DNA from: Xylaria sp. FL1777
Lineage: Eukaryota; Ascomycota; Sordariomycetes; Xylariales; Xylariaceae
Length of the DNA stretch: 64,000 bases
Assembly: GCA_022578965.1 (NCBI GenBank)
Contig: MU400513.1
Location: 434,001-498,000, forward strand
Reading direction: 5' to 3'
The notes under the pieces: model-generated
Seen by the model: the letters and a program-made list of their open reading frames with translations, nothing else
Database searches by the model: none
What the model was told of the DNA's origin: nothing
Translations under genes and position numbers: made by a program
Shown: positions 10,142 through 22,315 of the stretch, in pieces
Numbering within the stretch: the first letter of the stretch is position 1
Layout of the letters: each line of letters opens with the position of its first letter

Positions 10142-12293
10142 CTACTCTCTCTTGGCAAACCGAGCGAGGGCTGGCCCCAAGTCAGCTTCCTTTTCCTTCT
10201 GCTTCTCCCCTCGTCGCTGTAATTGTCGTTCTTTCCATATCTCGTCAACCTTGAGTCTTTTTTCGTCGATGATGTTCTTCGCCCGCTGCTTTCTGAGGTA
10301 TCTCCGCAGTGCGCTGTTCTTGCCACGTGCCTTATTCCTGATTTCCGTTTCAATATCCACCGGCTTGGCATCAAGATCCCTTTCAGCCTGTCGCTGTTCC
10401 TCGGAGCGCAAGTCAAGATTTCCAATAAAGCTGGGATCTAGAGCGATCATATCCGGTCGCAACTTGTTGAGAAGTGATCTGACTTCGGTGTCTTGTCTCT
10501 CCTTGACCGTTTCGAAAGGATTGACTTCCATAACGTCCATATTTGGCTCTCCTGCTCCAGGGACAATGATAGAGCTATGACAAGGTAAGTGGTGAGTCAA
10601 ATCTATAATTTCCCCCTTTGAAGACATACCTGAATCCTTCATCATGACCAATACCCAGGACGTCTTCTAAGGGGCACCACTTCACTCTTTCGACTCTACG
10701 GCCCTCACCCCCCCATGTCAGGTACGGACTCTGCACCTTGGTTTGTTCAGCTGCGTGCTTTGTGAAGAGGCCTTGCCACATAGTTGTGTGTGTCCCCCAC
10801 CCGACAGCAGTAATGCCTCGATCTGATATAGCAACTGAAGAGGCCGGCTGCCTTGTGAAGTATTCGTTTACTACGCGAAATTGACGTATATCCCACACAG
10901 CCATCTTACAGTCCTGGCCAGTTGATACCATATACCGTCCCTCTGTTTCAGTAAGCATTTGTTATTGTTAACCTACGAGCAATTTCACATACTAGAAGAG
11001 AATTAGTATTTAAGCAGAAAGTTTATGTTAAATCAAAGAAAGAAGAAGGGGGAAACAGCGGGATCTCAGCGGTGGACTCACCCTCGATCAATAGACATAG
11101 CGCGGACTGGACCTCTATGAGCTAATAACTTAACAAGTGGTCCATTTGAAGAGGAACAACTAGGGCTCCAGAGCTGGATTTGACCATTGTTATGTCCACT
11201 GAAACAAACCCCATTATACGGGTTTTGTGCTAGGGAAGCGGGAGGCCCCAATTTAGTAGCAATCTCGCTCACCAACTGACCCGTCGAGACGTCCTGATAT
11301 TTTAGATGACCACTGGCCCCCTATGTTTGAATGAGTAAATATGAGCGTCGAATATTGTCCAGGGCACTTACAAGCGTTACAAGGAGGAAATGGTACTAGT
11401 AAATGCATTAGTCTTTGTTAAGATAAATACACGCATATATATATATATAGACTTAACTTACAGGTAAAAACTCAAGATGGGAGACTTCGCGATGCTGGTT
11501 TAGGCAATGCAGCTCGACACCAGTACCATCATAGATATAAACATTTTTCTTCTGAGCTACTGCCATATACTAAACAAATACATATTAGTATCACCTGAAA
11601 ACATAATCCGCTCATGACTAAGCTATCAACCTCCCGCAGCCACTGATCCAGAGGTAATAAAACCCGGGACACCTAACGAATGAATAGTAGAGTATACGGC
11701 GAAGAATGCTTACCTGGTTTGTGTGTAACCACCGAACATCTCGGACTATTTCGTTGACTTGGAACTCGCAATGTAACTTTCCTTGCCGCCAGTCCATGGA
11801 GGCAACTATGCTATCTCCATCAGTACTTTTGTCATCAAAGTCGTGAGATGGGTGTGCACGCACTGTGCCCTTTCCTTCCTCCCAATAATAGAGTACGGCC
11901 ATTCCTGCTATAGTCAAAAACGTAGGGGCCGAGCTCCTTCAGCGTCAAGTCGAACCGTTTCTGGGCTGTCGCAATGGATACGCTCTCTTGTATCTGTTCT
12001 TGCGTGACCTTGTATGTGCGTTCCAACTCGGTTTCCGGCTCGAGATAACCTGATGTTCCTTCTAGCAAAATCTCGGCATCCTTCGCTTTAAGGGCGGCTG
12101 CTTTGTATTTGGACTCGAGGACTTGCAGGTTTCTGCGCAGTTTCTTGTCTTTTATTGTTTTGGTGTTGACTCTTTTTCCTCGGCCATAATCCCTCTCTGC
12201 CTCTTTCTCGCGTCGGCGCTTCTCTCGTTCGTGTTTAGGTATGAGACTCGTTCGCGCTTGATCAACGACGCGGGCGCCGTTGTCAGTCTCCAT
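10142..12293 (-). CDS. UTP7: UTP7-type WD40 protein of the SSU processome, with a 1-nt splice/frame anomaly
   Basis: Seven exons inferred on the minus strand: 12293-11864, 11805-11714, 11569-11462, 11395-11372, 11320-11082, 10942-10630 and 10574-10142, giving about 545 residues. The basic N-terminus ([20 protein letters not shown]) is followed by the [14 protein letters not shown] block and WD40 repeats ([44 protein letters not shown]). The C-terminal BING4CT segment contains [18 protein letters not shown] and a Lys/Arg-rich tail. This is the order seen in yeast Utp7 and human BING4/WDR46, which act in the nucleolar U3 snoRNP processome for 18S rRNA maturation. Exon 4 is a 24-nt microexon flanked by good splice sites. 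At the exon 5/6 junction the only consensus donor (GTGAGT at 11081) leaves one nucleotide too many. Dropping one G of the GGG at 11081-11083 restores the frame and the expected DREGRYM. All other junctions are consistent. Confidence 0.9.
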
Positions 12294-12848
12294 AACCGTG
12301 GGTCGGCGGTGAATAAGCTAAGGATACGATGGGAAGTTTTAGATTATCCAATTAGATACTCTGATGCAGCGACTGGAGGTGTCGTAAAGATTGGTCGTCG
12401 TGTAGCATAAAGTCATGGGTAATTGACGAGACGGCGCAAATCCCAAAGTCAGTCGGAAGATGAAGGTAAGTCGCCTAGAAACTTTAGTGGAGTCTCAGGG
12501 ATCTTAGATAGCGCCCCATCACGATAAGCTCTGTGGGTACTTAGTAGATACATTGCCCACACAAAAAAACTGTGCCCCTCCACCAGTATCCCCAATCGAT
12601 ACCTATTTGTAGGTACTCAGGGAATAAGCCCCTCCAACATTTTCATCGGCCAGTGTTATAGGTACATGTATGGATCATAGCATATCATAAATCGTCAACT
12701 TGCATCATAATATCTGTAAACTACATTGTCGTCACCGGTGACTCACCAAGGACATAGTCCCGTGCAATCAGCTAAGAATATCTTGTGATACCCGTTATTC
12801 AACCTGGCTTCGCTACCCTTCAGATTTAAAGCTGGTGGCGACGGCAAG
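12294..12848. promoter_or_regulatory. shared divergent promoter region of UTP7 and TSR1
   Basis: About 555 bp separate the start codons of two ribosome-assembly genes transcribed away from each other, so it must hold both promoters and leaders. I could not identify a clear TATA box or a known ribosome-biogenesis element in it. Confidence 0.55.
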
Positions 12849-15346
12849 ATGCCTTCGGCCACACATTCCCACCGGCCAACCACCAAAGTTGTGCATAAAT
12901 CCTTCAAGTCGAGGAAATCCACGAAAGGGTCACTTCGCGACCAAGCTAAAGGTAATAATAAAATCGGCCATGGCTTATACCATGCTCTATAAACTCACTA
13001 ACACTGTCTTGTCTCGCAGGCAAGGTTCCCAACGAACGACGAAAGACCCCTCACCAACAAATCATGTCTAAGATCGATCGACGAAACCAGGCCAAGCAGC
13101 GCCAGCTTACCAAGCACAAGGAACATCAGAAGGAGGCTTCTATATTCATGGGTCGAGATGGCGCGCCGAGGATCGTCGCTGTTATCCCCCTCTGCGCTGA
13201 TGGCAATGCCCTCGCCGCTATCCAGAGCCTCAATGGCAGTCTGGATATCGAGTGCGACATCTCCGCTTCCACCTTTCGCGTTCCCGTCGACCGCTTCAAG
13301 CAGAAATTACAATATGTACCAGTCAAGAGGGATCTGTCAGTCTGTATGGATGCTGCACGGGTGGCCGACTTCGTCGTCTTCATCCTGTCTGCCGAGACCG
13401 AAGTTGACCCCCTGGGAGAGCTGATTATTCGAAGCATTGAAAACCAAGGAATGTCAACGTTATACACCGTGGTCCAGAACCTCGATAAAGTCGAGCCCGC
13501 CAAAGCAAGGCCCGACGTCGTCAAATCTCTAGCCTCCTTTATGACACATTTCCACCCTGGCCAGGACAAAATATACAGTCTTGACTCAAGGCAAGAATGC
13601 TCTAACCTAATGAGGTCTCTGTGTAGCACCATGCCAAAAGGGATCAACTGGAGAGACCAGAGAGCATGGATGTTGGTAGACAGTGTAAGGTGGGCATCCA
13701 CTGAAACAGAATCCACTGTACTCACAGGAGTCGTCCGTGGAAAGGGACTAAAAGCTGATCGACTGGTGCACGTGGGAGAATGGGGTACTTTCCAAATTGA
13801 GAAGATCACGGCAGCGCCAATCTCGACTACAAGACGGAAAGATGGTGGTATGGTCTTAGAAGATGCGGGAGAAGAAAAGGCGTTGGAGATACCAGACGAG
13901 GATCAAGATGATCTTGCCGAGCTAGCCCCCGAAGAAGCAGTTATGGACGATATCGATGACGGAGGTGACATGATGGAATCCAATGCACCGACGATGAAAA
14001 AGGGTGTTTTGCTAGACGACCATCATTACTTCTCAGAGGAAGAGCCCGAGAAATATGAGGCCCCGAGGAAACTACCCAAGGGAACATCAGCATACCAAGC
14101 AAAATGGATACTAGATGATGTCTCTGACTCCGAATCGGAGTTCGATGAGGAGATGCAAGATTTACAGGATGAAACAGCTCCAGCCCGACCCGAAGACGGT
14201 GTAGAAGGCCTCGCTGGCCGTGAACCTACTGAAGCGGCTATGTCTGAATATCCTCAATCTGAAGCTTTTGCAGAGCTGAACGAGGATGACGATGCACAGC
14301 AACTCGCTGCATATCGAAACCGTAGACGAGACGAGGCAGAAGAAGACAAAGAGTTTCCTGATGAGATTGAGTTGCATCCACATGTACTTGCCCGCGAGAG
14401 GTTGGCTAAGTATCGAGGTCTCAAAAGTCTGCGCACGAGCCCCTGGAACAAAGAGGAAGACTGTCCTTACCAGCCTGAAGAATGGTCTAGACTACTACAA
14501 ATTTCAGACTACCAATCTTCCAGGATCCGAGCGGTTCGTGAGGCTTTGGTCGGCGGTGTTGCCCCTGGAACTCGAGTTCATGTTTATCTTAAGGGTGTAC
14601 CTGCGGGCTTGCAGCAATCCTATACCCCCTCGCAACCACTTACCCTTTTCAGTCTTCTCAGGCATGAGAACAAGAGGACGGTAGCAAATTTTGATATTGC
14701 TCACAAAGACGATTACGAAAAGTCAATTAAGGCGAAGGAAGAACTTCTTGTTCAGTGTGGTCCTCGGAGATTCGTCATCAACCCGCTATTTTCCAGCACT
14801 GGTAATACTGAGAATGACGTGCACAAGTATTACCGCTTTCTCCATCCAGGGGATGCTGCAATTGCGACATTTATAGGCCCTGTCACTTGGGGCTCCGTCC
14901 CTGCGCTGTTCTTCAAGCGCATAACTCAGGAACAGGGCGAAGAAGGCACCACTCTTCCTCTGCAGTTAGTAGCAACGGGCACTTCTCGCGCGCCATCGAC
15001 CTCTCGAGTGATTGCCAAGCGTGCTATCTTGACCGGCCATCCTTATCATATCCACAAGAAGATTGTCACCGTTCGATACATGTTCTTCAACCGAGAAGAT
15101 GTCGACTGGTTCAAAGCTCTTCCGCTTTGGACGAGGAGGGGCAGGAGTGGTTATATCAAGGAGACATTAGGTACTCACGGTTACTTCAAGGCTAATTTTG
15201 ACGGCGTCATCAACCCTCAGGATTCAGTTGGCGTCAGTCTATATAAGCGTATGTGGCCACGGAGTGCCACACCGTTCACAGGACCGTTATTAGAAGAAAG
15301 CGCCGTCGTTGGGCAAAATGATGCAATGGACGAGGATATCCAATAA
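12849..15346 (+). CDS. TSR1: Tsr1, 40S ribosome maturation factor
   Basis: Two exons, 12849-12951 and 13020-15346, with a 68-nt intron (CTAAC branch site) give 809 residues. The basic N-terminus MPSATHSHRPTTKVVHKSF precedes a GTPase-like domain (about residues 80-240) that lacks an intact P-loop, as in known Tsr1. An AARP2CN segment lies around 255-300 (GVVRGKGLKADRLVHVGEWG). A long acidic stretch runs from about 305 to 470. The C-terminal RIBIOP_C/DUF663 part starts with RGLKSLRTSPWN near residue 497. Tsr1 is an essential, catalytically dead GTPase mimic that binds pre-40S particles and blocks premature initiation factor binding. The first exon reads in a different frame from the GC-rich overlapping frame beginning at 12835, and the junction codon Gly is split. 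Its divergent neighbour UTP7 works earlier in the same pathway. Confidence 0.95.
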
Positions 15347-15495
15347 AAGAGTACTAGACCTGGCGTTCATGGTAGATAGTATTTGATTGATGAATTATGA
15401 ATAATCACATGGCCAGCAGCCAACAAGTCGAATTTAAATCATGATTATCAAATCTTATACACGTATATATCTAGGAGCAATTATAGAAATGAGAC

Positions 15496-16585
15496 TTAAC
15501 CCAGTGCCTCTAGCCCCTCGGTCGGCTTCGGCCCCCCTCTACTCCTACTTACCTCCTCGGCACCACACGCCTTCCAGGCACTCAATATCAAGTTCACGAT
15601 ATGGTCGACCCCAACATCCTTCTTGACCTGCGCGAAAACAGTCGGCCCACCCTCACGCATCTTGCGCGCGTCGCGCTCCATAACGCCCAAGTCAGCGCCC
15701 ACGGCCTCGGCGAGATCGGTCTTGTTGACGACGAGGAGGTCGCTCTGGGTGATGCCGGGGCCGCCCTTACGGGGGATCTTGTCGCCGCCGCTCACGTCGA
15801 TGACGTAGATGATGAAGTCGGCGAGCTCGCGGCTGTAGTTGGCGGCGAGGTTGTCGCCGCCGGACTCGATGAGCAGCAGGTCCGGGGCGAAGGCGGCGTG
15901 CAGGTCCTCCAGCGCCGCCAGGTTCGCCGAGATGTCCTCGCGCACGGCCGCGTGCGGACACCCGCCCGTCTCGATGGCCCGGATCCGCGCCGCCGGCAGC
16001 GCCGCGTGCCGCGTCAGGAACTCGGCGTCCTCCCGCGTGAAGATGTCGTTCGTCACCGCTGCCAGCCCGTACCGACTGCGCAGCGCTAGGCAGAGCGCTA
16101 GCATCAGGGCTGTCTTGCCGGAGCCTACGGGTCTGCCGGCTGTTAGCTCTCGTCTTGCGGTCTTCGTGTCGTGGGCTTCATGGTGGGGGTGTTGTCGTGG
16201 TTTTGTTACGGCGGGAGATGAATCTATGTGATGTAATTGTGTGGAGCCATAATATAGGTATGCATGATATATATGTTTGGGTTCGTGTGGATGTGTATGT
16301 ATATTGGCATGTGAATATAGTATAGGGGGGCCATCTATGTGCCTATTGTTCTCGCTTGGATATATGAATGCAGAAAATAAATATCCTCGAAGTAACTTAA
16401 TCAACCTACCCTCCAATGCCGATAGTGAAGGCCCGCTCGTTCCAGTTCCGGCCCTCGACTATGGGCATCTCCCGGCCCAGGAAGCTGCCGGGTCCGTCGA
16501 GGATCTCATGTGAATGGCCGTGCTCGGCGGCTGAGATGCCTTCATGGGAATGGGAGTGGCTCACGCCGTCGTGGGAGTGTGACAT
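15496..16585 (-). CDS. ureG: urease accessory GTPase UreG
   Basis: Exons 16585-16410 and 16132-15496, joined over a 277-nt intron with a split Gly codon, give 270 residues. The N-terminus [16 protein letters not shown] is histidine-rich, as in eukaryotic and many bacterial UreG proteins, and probably stores or binds nickel. The SIMIBI GTPase core follows. It has P-loop [10 protein letters not shown] at about residues 58-67, [13 protein letters not shown], the metal-binding Cys-Pro-His in [13 protein letters not shown], the switch segment [13 protein letters not shown], and the guanine-specificity motif NKTD. UreG delivers Ni2+ to apo-urease with UreD/UreF using GTP hydrolysis. It acts in the cytosol and allows growth on urea nitrogen. 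No other urease gene is seen nearby, as is usual in fungi. The very GC-rich second exon yields long antisense frames, which I treat as shadows. Confidence 0.93.
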
Positions 16586-17293
16586 CCTGAGGTTGTGGTC
16601 GTAATTGTGGTTGTAATTGTGGTTGTGTAGCTGTGGTAGTGGGAGTGGTAGTCTTGGTGTTGTTCGTATTCTCGTGTGTCAAGAAAATGCAACTGTGACT
16701 AACAGAATACTCAGCGCTTCAACGAGAGAGGCTCTCTACTCTACTCTCTAGGTTGCACGTAAGGGAGCTGAGATGAGGGGCACTTCCTAACCTTCAATGC
16801 GGGGTCCTCCCTCTGGTTTCTCTGCTCCCCCCAACTCTAGATAACTCTAGAGTACGTATCTACAGGTATTCATTTCAATATGACTACATATTCTTTTTGA
16901 AGTTAAAGCTCTCTATGAAAATAAAACATATTAAATGTGTTTTGGTCCAAGAGCTATTAACCCTCCACTCTAGATTTTAAGCAATGACAATAACGAGGTA
17001 AAACGGGATAATATATATGTTGATCTACATATAAGTTACGCATACCTATATTTCATACACTAAGTACCTAGGTATAATACAAAGCTTAAAGCATGCAATT
17101 AAAACTTAAAACAATTCATTGTTTTTAGAAGGTTTTTAAGTCTATTATTCCGTGCTATTAATTCTTTTCTATTAACTATAGAGTAAGCTCTATTAATACG
17201 CAGTAGATTTTACTGGGTTATGGTAAGTTAGGTCCAGTCATTAGTTTTTGCAGCGATATGGATCCTGATAAAGTACACAGCCTACATCAAGCG
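16586..17293. other. AT-rich intergenic region
   Basis: No gene seen. The left part should hold the ureG promoter, with several CT-rich blocks. The stretch from about 16880 to 17230 is unusually AT-rich. Confidence 0.5.
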
Positions 17294-17418
17294 TCTCGAT
17301 TGGTCTAGTGGTAAGGATACCTGCTTGTCATTCAATTCTGTCGACCCTACAGTTTGTGGATTCGCTGTCATAGAATTGCAGATCGCAGGTGGCCGGGGTT
17401 CGATTCCCCGATCGAGAG
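17294..17418 (+). tRNA. tRNA-Asp (GTC) with a 53-nt intron
   Basis: The acceptor stem TCTCGAT (17294-17300) pairs with ATCGAGA (17411-17417), followed by discriminator G at 17418, the expected identity base for tRNA-Asp. The D arm contains GGTCTAGTGGTAAGGA. The anticodon stem CCTGC (17320-17324) pairs with GCAGG (17385-17389). The loop carries anticodon GTC at 17327-17329 with A37 at 17330. The T arm is CGGGG-TTCGATT-CCCCG. An intron sits at the canonical place after position 37 (about 17331-17383). Its ends can pair with each other (CAATTCT with AGAATTG), giving a stem near the splice sites. The internal A and B boxes are intact, so it should be transcribed by RNA polymerase III. A T-rich tract follows shortly downstream as terminator. 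Confidence 0.92.
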
Positions 17419-19548
17419 TTTTGTTTTGTGGTATATTTTGTTTCCCCTTGTTTTTTTTTGGTATCCAATTGCATACATACAGGCATTGGAAACAGACGAC
17501 GTGGCGAAGTTCTCAGTCATTTTAATCGATTACGTTCGTCGCACTTATGTAGCCAGCAATCTATCCAGGAGCTTTTCTTAGTACTCCTAAATTGATTACC
17601 TACTTCGATCCCTCTGCCAAGCTTCATATCCCTTGTCTTTTCCCTGTGGCTTTTCACACAGCTCAATAATTGCGTCAATAGTCGGTATCAAGCGACGCTG
17701 AGTCGCCAATAGTCACACCAAGGGCAGGGAGACAGTAGGTAGCAGTGCTTGAAGCAGTGTTGGGCTGGGTGCGGCTCGCTATCTCACCTGTCAGACTTAA
17801 TGATACCACACGCTCTTTTCCCGATAAGCCTGCGATGAGTCTGGATACAAAATCGCGATCAATGAAGGAGGTTAGATACCCTGGACAATATCTATCCACT
17901 CCACCCAAGTAACCAGCCCGCTTCCCGAAGTGAGGCTGGCATTGTCATCGTCGGGTAAGCAAAGTATCATCCATCAGTTTGGCCTATTTCCAGCCTTGAC
18001 CGTCTTGTGTTCAGCACCGAAGATTTGGCTTTCATACCCACCGGTGAGCGCGTTGGTTTTTCTTCTCGGGTGGGGGCCTCGGGCGACACGACAACTTATT
18101 CATATATAGAAAGATAGCGTAGCACTTACAGTTCGGATAGAGGCTTCAATACTTCGACGCAAATGTCCACGCCAATGTTTTCATTGCCCTTGTTTTGGAT
18201 GTCCTATCTTTATTGACCTGTAGGCAACCACAGTCAACGTACACATTATGAAAATCGCAACAAGTCTGGTTGGGTATCGTCTCACTACTTATTAAAAGTT
18301 CGGTCGAGGACAACACGATGAGTATATGAATTGCGGCACTATGTGTAGCTACATTTAACATAGATGGATGCAATAGCAACTACTACGTAGAGGAGTATTT
18401 TCCATAGAGAGCTGCTCTTTCATTCGTGGGCAATAGTTCAGCAGCCAGATTAAGAGCTCTGTCAGACCTAGACTATCTCTAACAAGACATCTAACATGGA
18501 TATTTACCTATCTTGGTAGCCGAAATACTACGTATAACAGGAACTCTATGACACCACCAAGGCGAATCGCTGAAAAGGTATGCCCTTTGGTTGATATTGC
18601 TCAGGGTATCCCGACCAGCATCCATCCACTGACACCGGAATAAGAAGCCGGACCTCTCTCCTCCCTTGCTTTGATCTCCCGTGCGCCTAGGGTACGGCCC
18701 AGGTACCCAACGGAAGCATCCGGCGCCATCTCTGACAATCTGCGATTAACCCTGTTGTAGGCCTATATAGATCGAAAAAAATCATACGTTTATACGCTTG
18801 GCCGATGCTAGGCCTGCCGGGGCGTTGCGGTATAGGCGCCTCGCCACTGGGTTTTCACGTCCAGTGAGAGAATGGTCCAGAGCGTGTAGCGTGGCCCCTG
18901 CTTGTGCAGTAGATGTGGCTGACTTAATTCTGCACATATAGCTAAGCGACTGGACTGAGTAAAAGATTACACGCACAAGAGTTTTAGCTGCAGTAGAGCA
19001 CAGAAATCTGCCATGATCTGTTGCTAACACGGTCAGATACTGTGCGCATAAGCATTAGAAAGAAAATGCCCCTCATACGTACATATCCCCCTCGCTTAGC
19101 TGGCAGTCAAGACTTGCTTTGTTTCGATGACCTGTAGTTGCAGTACCGGTATATACTATATACTACAAATAAAGAATCGCGTCTAAATTGAGCCCAGCAC
19201 TCATGACGCGAAACATGTTAATCTTGCTGTATAATATAGCATACCTATCTAGGCGATTGGAGAAAATTAGTAATGTAGTATTAGGGAGTGTAGCATCGTT
19301 CACGAGAAATCCTCGCGGTAGTATCGAAGAGTAATAATACGAAGGGGCACTGATCAAGATTTGCGCTGCCAAGCGCCCGTTTACCATCTCGGATCCCTAA
19401 CACACACACCTATTTACCACTCTAAGTACACGTGTAGAAGTATTCAGTATGTCAGGTTATTTGCCACGGGCAAACCACAGAGCACGGATGTAATCAAAAT
19501 ATAAAGGCTCTAAGATTGACAGGCCATTCGTTCGGATGTGCTACAGTG

Positions 19549-19566
19549 GCATGCATATATGCATGC
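19549..19566. repeat. 18-bp perfect palindrome
   Basis: GCATGCATA followed directly by its reverse complement TATGCATGC. It could form a short cruciform or be a symmetric protein site. It is also simple enough to be chance. Confidence 0.7.
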
Positions 19567-22011
19567 AACTGAAGTTATCACGAGCTTGTGCCGCAATTCC
19601 GGCTTTGTGGCAGCGAGACAGACACTGCATTCAGTAAGTACGTAGTCATATATACTGTCTCTATCTTCTTACAATTGGGCGATGATGTCTGCCAGATCTG
19701 CCTATGCCAAATAGGCATAATTGATCCAATTGGCTGAATACAGAAAATATACGTCTCGTTATATTATTGGATCTAGCGCACCATACTACATAGAGTAAGT
19801 AGGTATATTCAGATAGACCACCTCTGTACAGTAGTAGGCCTCCCTGGCCCAGTGCATTAAAACGGGAGAGGAAAATATTTGCACTACGGTAGACATCATG
19901 TAGGCACGGACGGATAGATTGTGGAGATAAGGTGGCTATCGGATCACAGCATACCCAATGTCAACATGGCATACATAACATGAGATGCCAGGGGTTGCGA
20001 GGAAAAGCAAAGTAAGCAGTCCTGTCGCATTTGTTCTGTCATGTCTCGCAACAGGAACTATCTAGACTCTTGAAGAACGATTCCAACGTCGCACAACACG
20101 ATAAAAAATGGCTACACAACATGACAAAACTGCGGGAAAGGAGGCGTTTTCCTATGGGAAGCACAGCACCAGATCGCACTGCAGGTTTGATTCGCTAGCC
20201 TGACAGCATGTGGATTAAGGTACAGATGTACACCATGGAGAGAGAAAAAAGAGAAAAAAGAGAAAAAACCTGTCTGCGTCCCCTGCACTATTTCCCCCTG
20301 GGGAAGTCCCATATGCAGTCAGCCACCAGCAAGACAAAAACAGGAACAGGAACCCTGCAGTGTCGCTACACAAAATGCAGGCGTCCTTGCACTGACTCTT
20401 CACGTACAGCATCAACGTACCTATTGGGTTTTACTGTACACTACCTACATACATATCCAGGAGGTAGTAGGATACTACCTAGCTCAGCAGCCGTATCCGA
20501 CCACGAAAACCCTAATAACCTAAGTCCTTGCATGGTAGAGACGTTGGTAGGTAGTCTGGGCCAACTATCGACAAGATATAGTTAGCCTAGACATAGATAA
20601 ACCCTTCACTACATGTATGTAATTGTAGGGTTCCCAGCCAAGAAGTCATCGTCAACGCCACCCCGTAATCTCACCGGCGACGCAATCAGCCTCTATGTGC
20701 AGTTATCCAATAGCTTCTTCGCCTATGCCCTCTCGTAAGCTTCATTATAAGGAAATAGGGGAGCAAAAAAGAACAAACAAAAAGAATAGCGGCTAAGTGA
20801 TGTACTTATGCGTAGGTGATGTACAGTAGTGTACATAGCTTAACGGACAGGGACAAGGTGGTCGGGATAGAGATATTTGCGCCGCCCTGCCTACTTGCAG
20901 CATAACCTATGTACAGCATCGGTAGGCCGACAGACAGAGTGAAGCGTTTGGTTTCAAATGTCGGCAAACGCCCGGCAAGCGGAAAGTCAAAAGATACTCA
21001 CCTCGGAGTGGTTAAATAACAAGGATATAAGGAAAGTCACGGTTCTACAATACTGAGAGTATGTTCAGAAACACGTTGCTTTTCCCCCTCCTCTTGACCG
21101 ACTCCGCAGCACAAGAAAACACCCCGCTGCCGATCATGTCGAAGTAGAGAGAGAGAAAGAGAGAGAAGGCCCAAGGGAAATACATAAAAAAAAAAAGACC
21201 CCCTGGCTCGAACTTCCACATATCGTTTAGCCGAATCGCTAGTGACCGGTGGAGAAAGCAGGGGGCCTTGCAGCAAAGACCCTGTGAGCCGAGTCCAGCC
21301 AATGGCTTGCGCCGCTAGCAACGGCGTCTTTCTTGCAATGTCAAGTGACCACTGTCCTACTTTGGTTCCCGCGGCCAAGTGAACGGCTTGTCTCGAAAAT
21401 ACGACTTGTGTCTTTCCCCTGTTTTTCTCTGGAAACGGAGCGCTTGTGCCTATCATACGGTACTTGGTAGATATATGACGGGAGCCGGGGGATGGTACGC
21501 TAAGTAGGTGTTAATGTACGTAGTCACCAGGGGAGATGGATGTCTTCTTCGGTTTTGACCAGCTTGGCTCTTAATAAGGACCCCCCGTTCTGAGACTGTG
21601 TGTGAATAAGGTTATCAAGAGCTCGAATCCCTTCCACTGCATTGGCCTCGAATCTTAATCTTGTAGGTGATTAATTTCCTAGGAGCCCCAGGTCGCGTTT
21701 GCAACACCCTGCCCGGCCCGCTTGTTGGTTAGATATTTGTTCTCTATCTAGGTAGCTCATTGGGCTTTATATAAGACAATCTCATCCTTGTAGCATTGAA
21801 CGACTGTTCTCGAACCTTGGAGCTTCCCACTCCTCATTTCTCGCCCGCCCCTATAGCCACGTCTACCTCTACAGTAAGAAGAGTCTCGTTGCAGGCGCCC
21901 GATCTTGGCCCTCGGCTGAACACACACTCGAGAGCTTGCGCCTGAATCTGGTTTCCAGACGGCACTCGTGCAGCGATAAGAAAGCGGCAGACGTGCCGGT
22001 TTGAGACCAGC

Positions 22012-22041
22012 CAGCTAGTGAGCCAGCCAGCCAGCCAGCCA
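22012..22041. repeat. CCAG/CAGC short tandem repeat
   Basis: Five consecutive CCAG-type units just upstream of the hypothetical gene at 22316, within what is probably its promoter. Confidence 0.8.
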
Positions 22042-22315
22042 GCTGTGACGTGACATGGGATATCTGCATACCGTTGCTCCAACTACCTGCTGCAGATACA
22101 CCCGGACCAGGCCAGTCAAGAGAGGGAAGGCGACGAAATTCCCACAAACCCCCACAACCTTGCTCGCGTCTACCGCCAACTCCACTGTTGGCATCGATCA
22201 CTTCTGTCGCTCGTCTCTATATTAGCTGAGGACTCCACCGACCTTCAGGATCCCGCCTTGCTCGTACTCCCACCAGTACCAGCACCAGCACCGAGGAGGC
22301 CCTCTTTGTGGTAGC

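Larger units (their letters stand above)
17419..22315. other. 4.9 kb gene-poor stretch
   Basis: No reading frame longer than about 140 codons and no family resemblance. It contains an 18-bp perfect palindrome (19549-19566), an AG-rich simple repeat (20230-20265), a polypurine tract (21145-21200) and a CCAG tandem repeat (22012-22041). The last 300 bp are probably promoter and leader of the gene at 22316. I see no transposase, integrase or terminal repeats. Confidence 0.5.

Noticed and set aside
15601..16089. Long plus-strand frame antisense to ureG
   Set aside because: Produced by the very GC-rich third positions of ureG on the other strand.
17294..17418. Reading the tRNA as tRNA-Glu because of the GGTCTAGTGGTAAGGATACC arm
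   Set aside because: The anticodon loop is TTGTCA and the discriminator is G, both of which fit Asp.
17419..22315. Possible transposon remnant
   Set aside because: No transposase, integrase or reverse transcriptase motif, and no terminal repeats could be found by eye.
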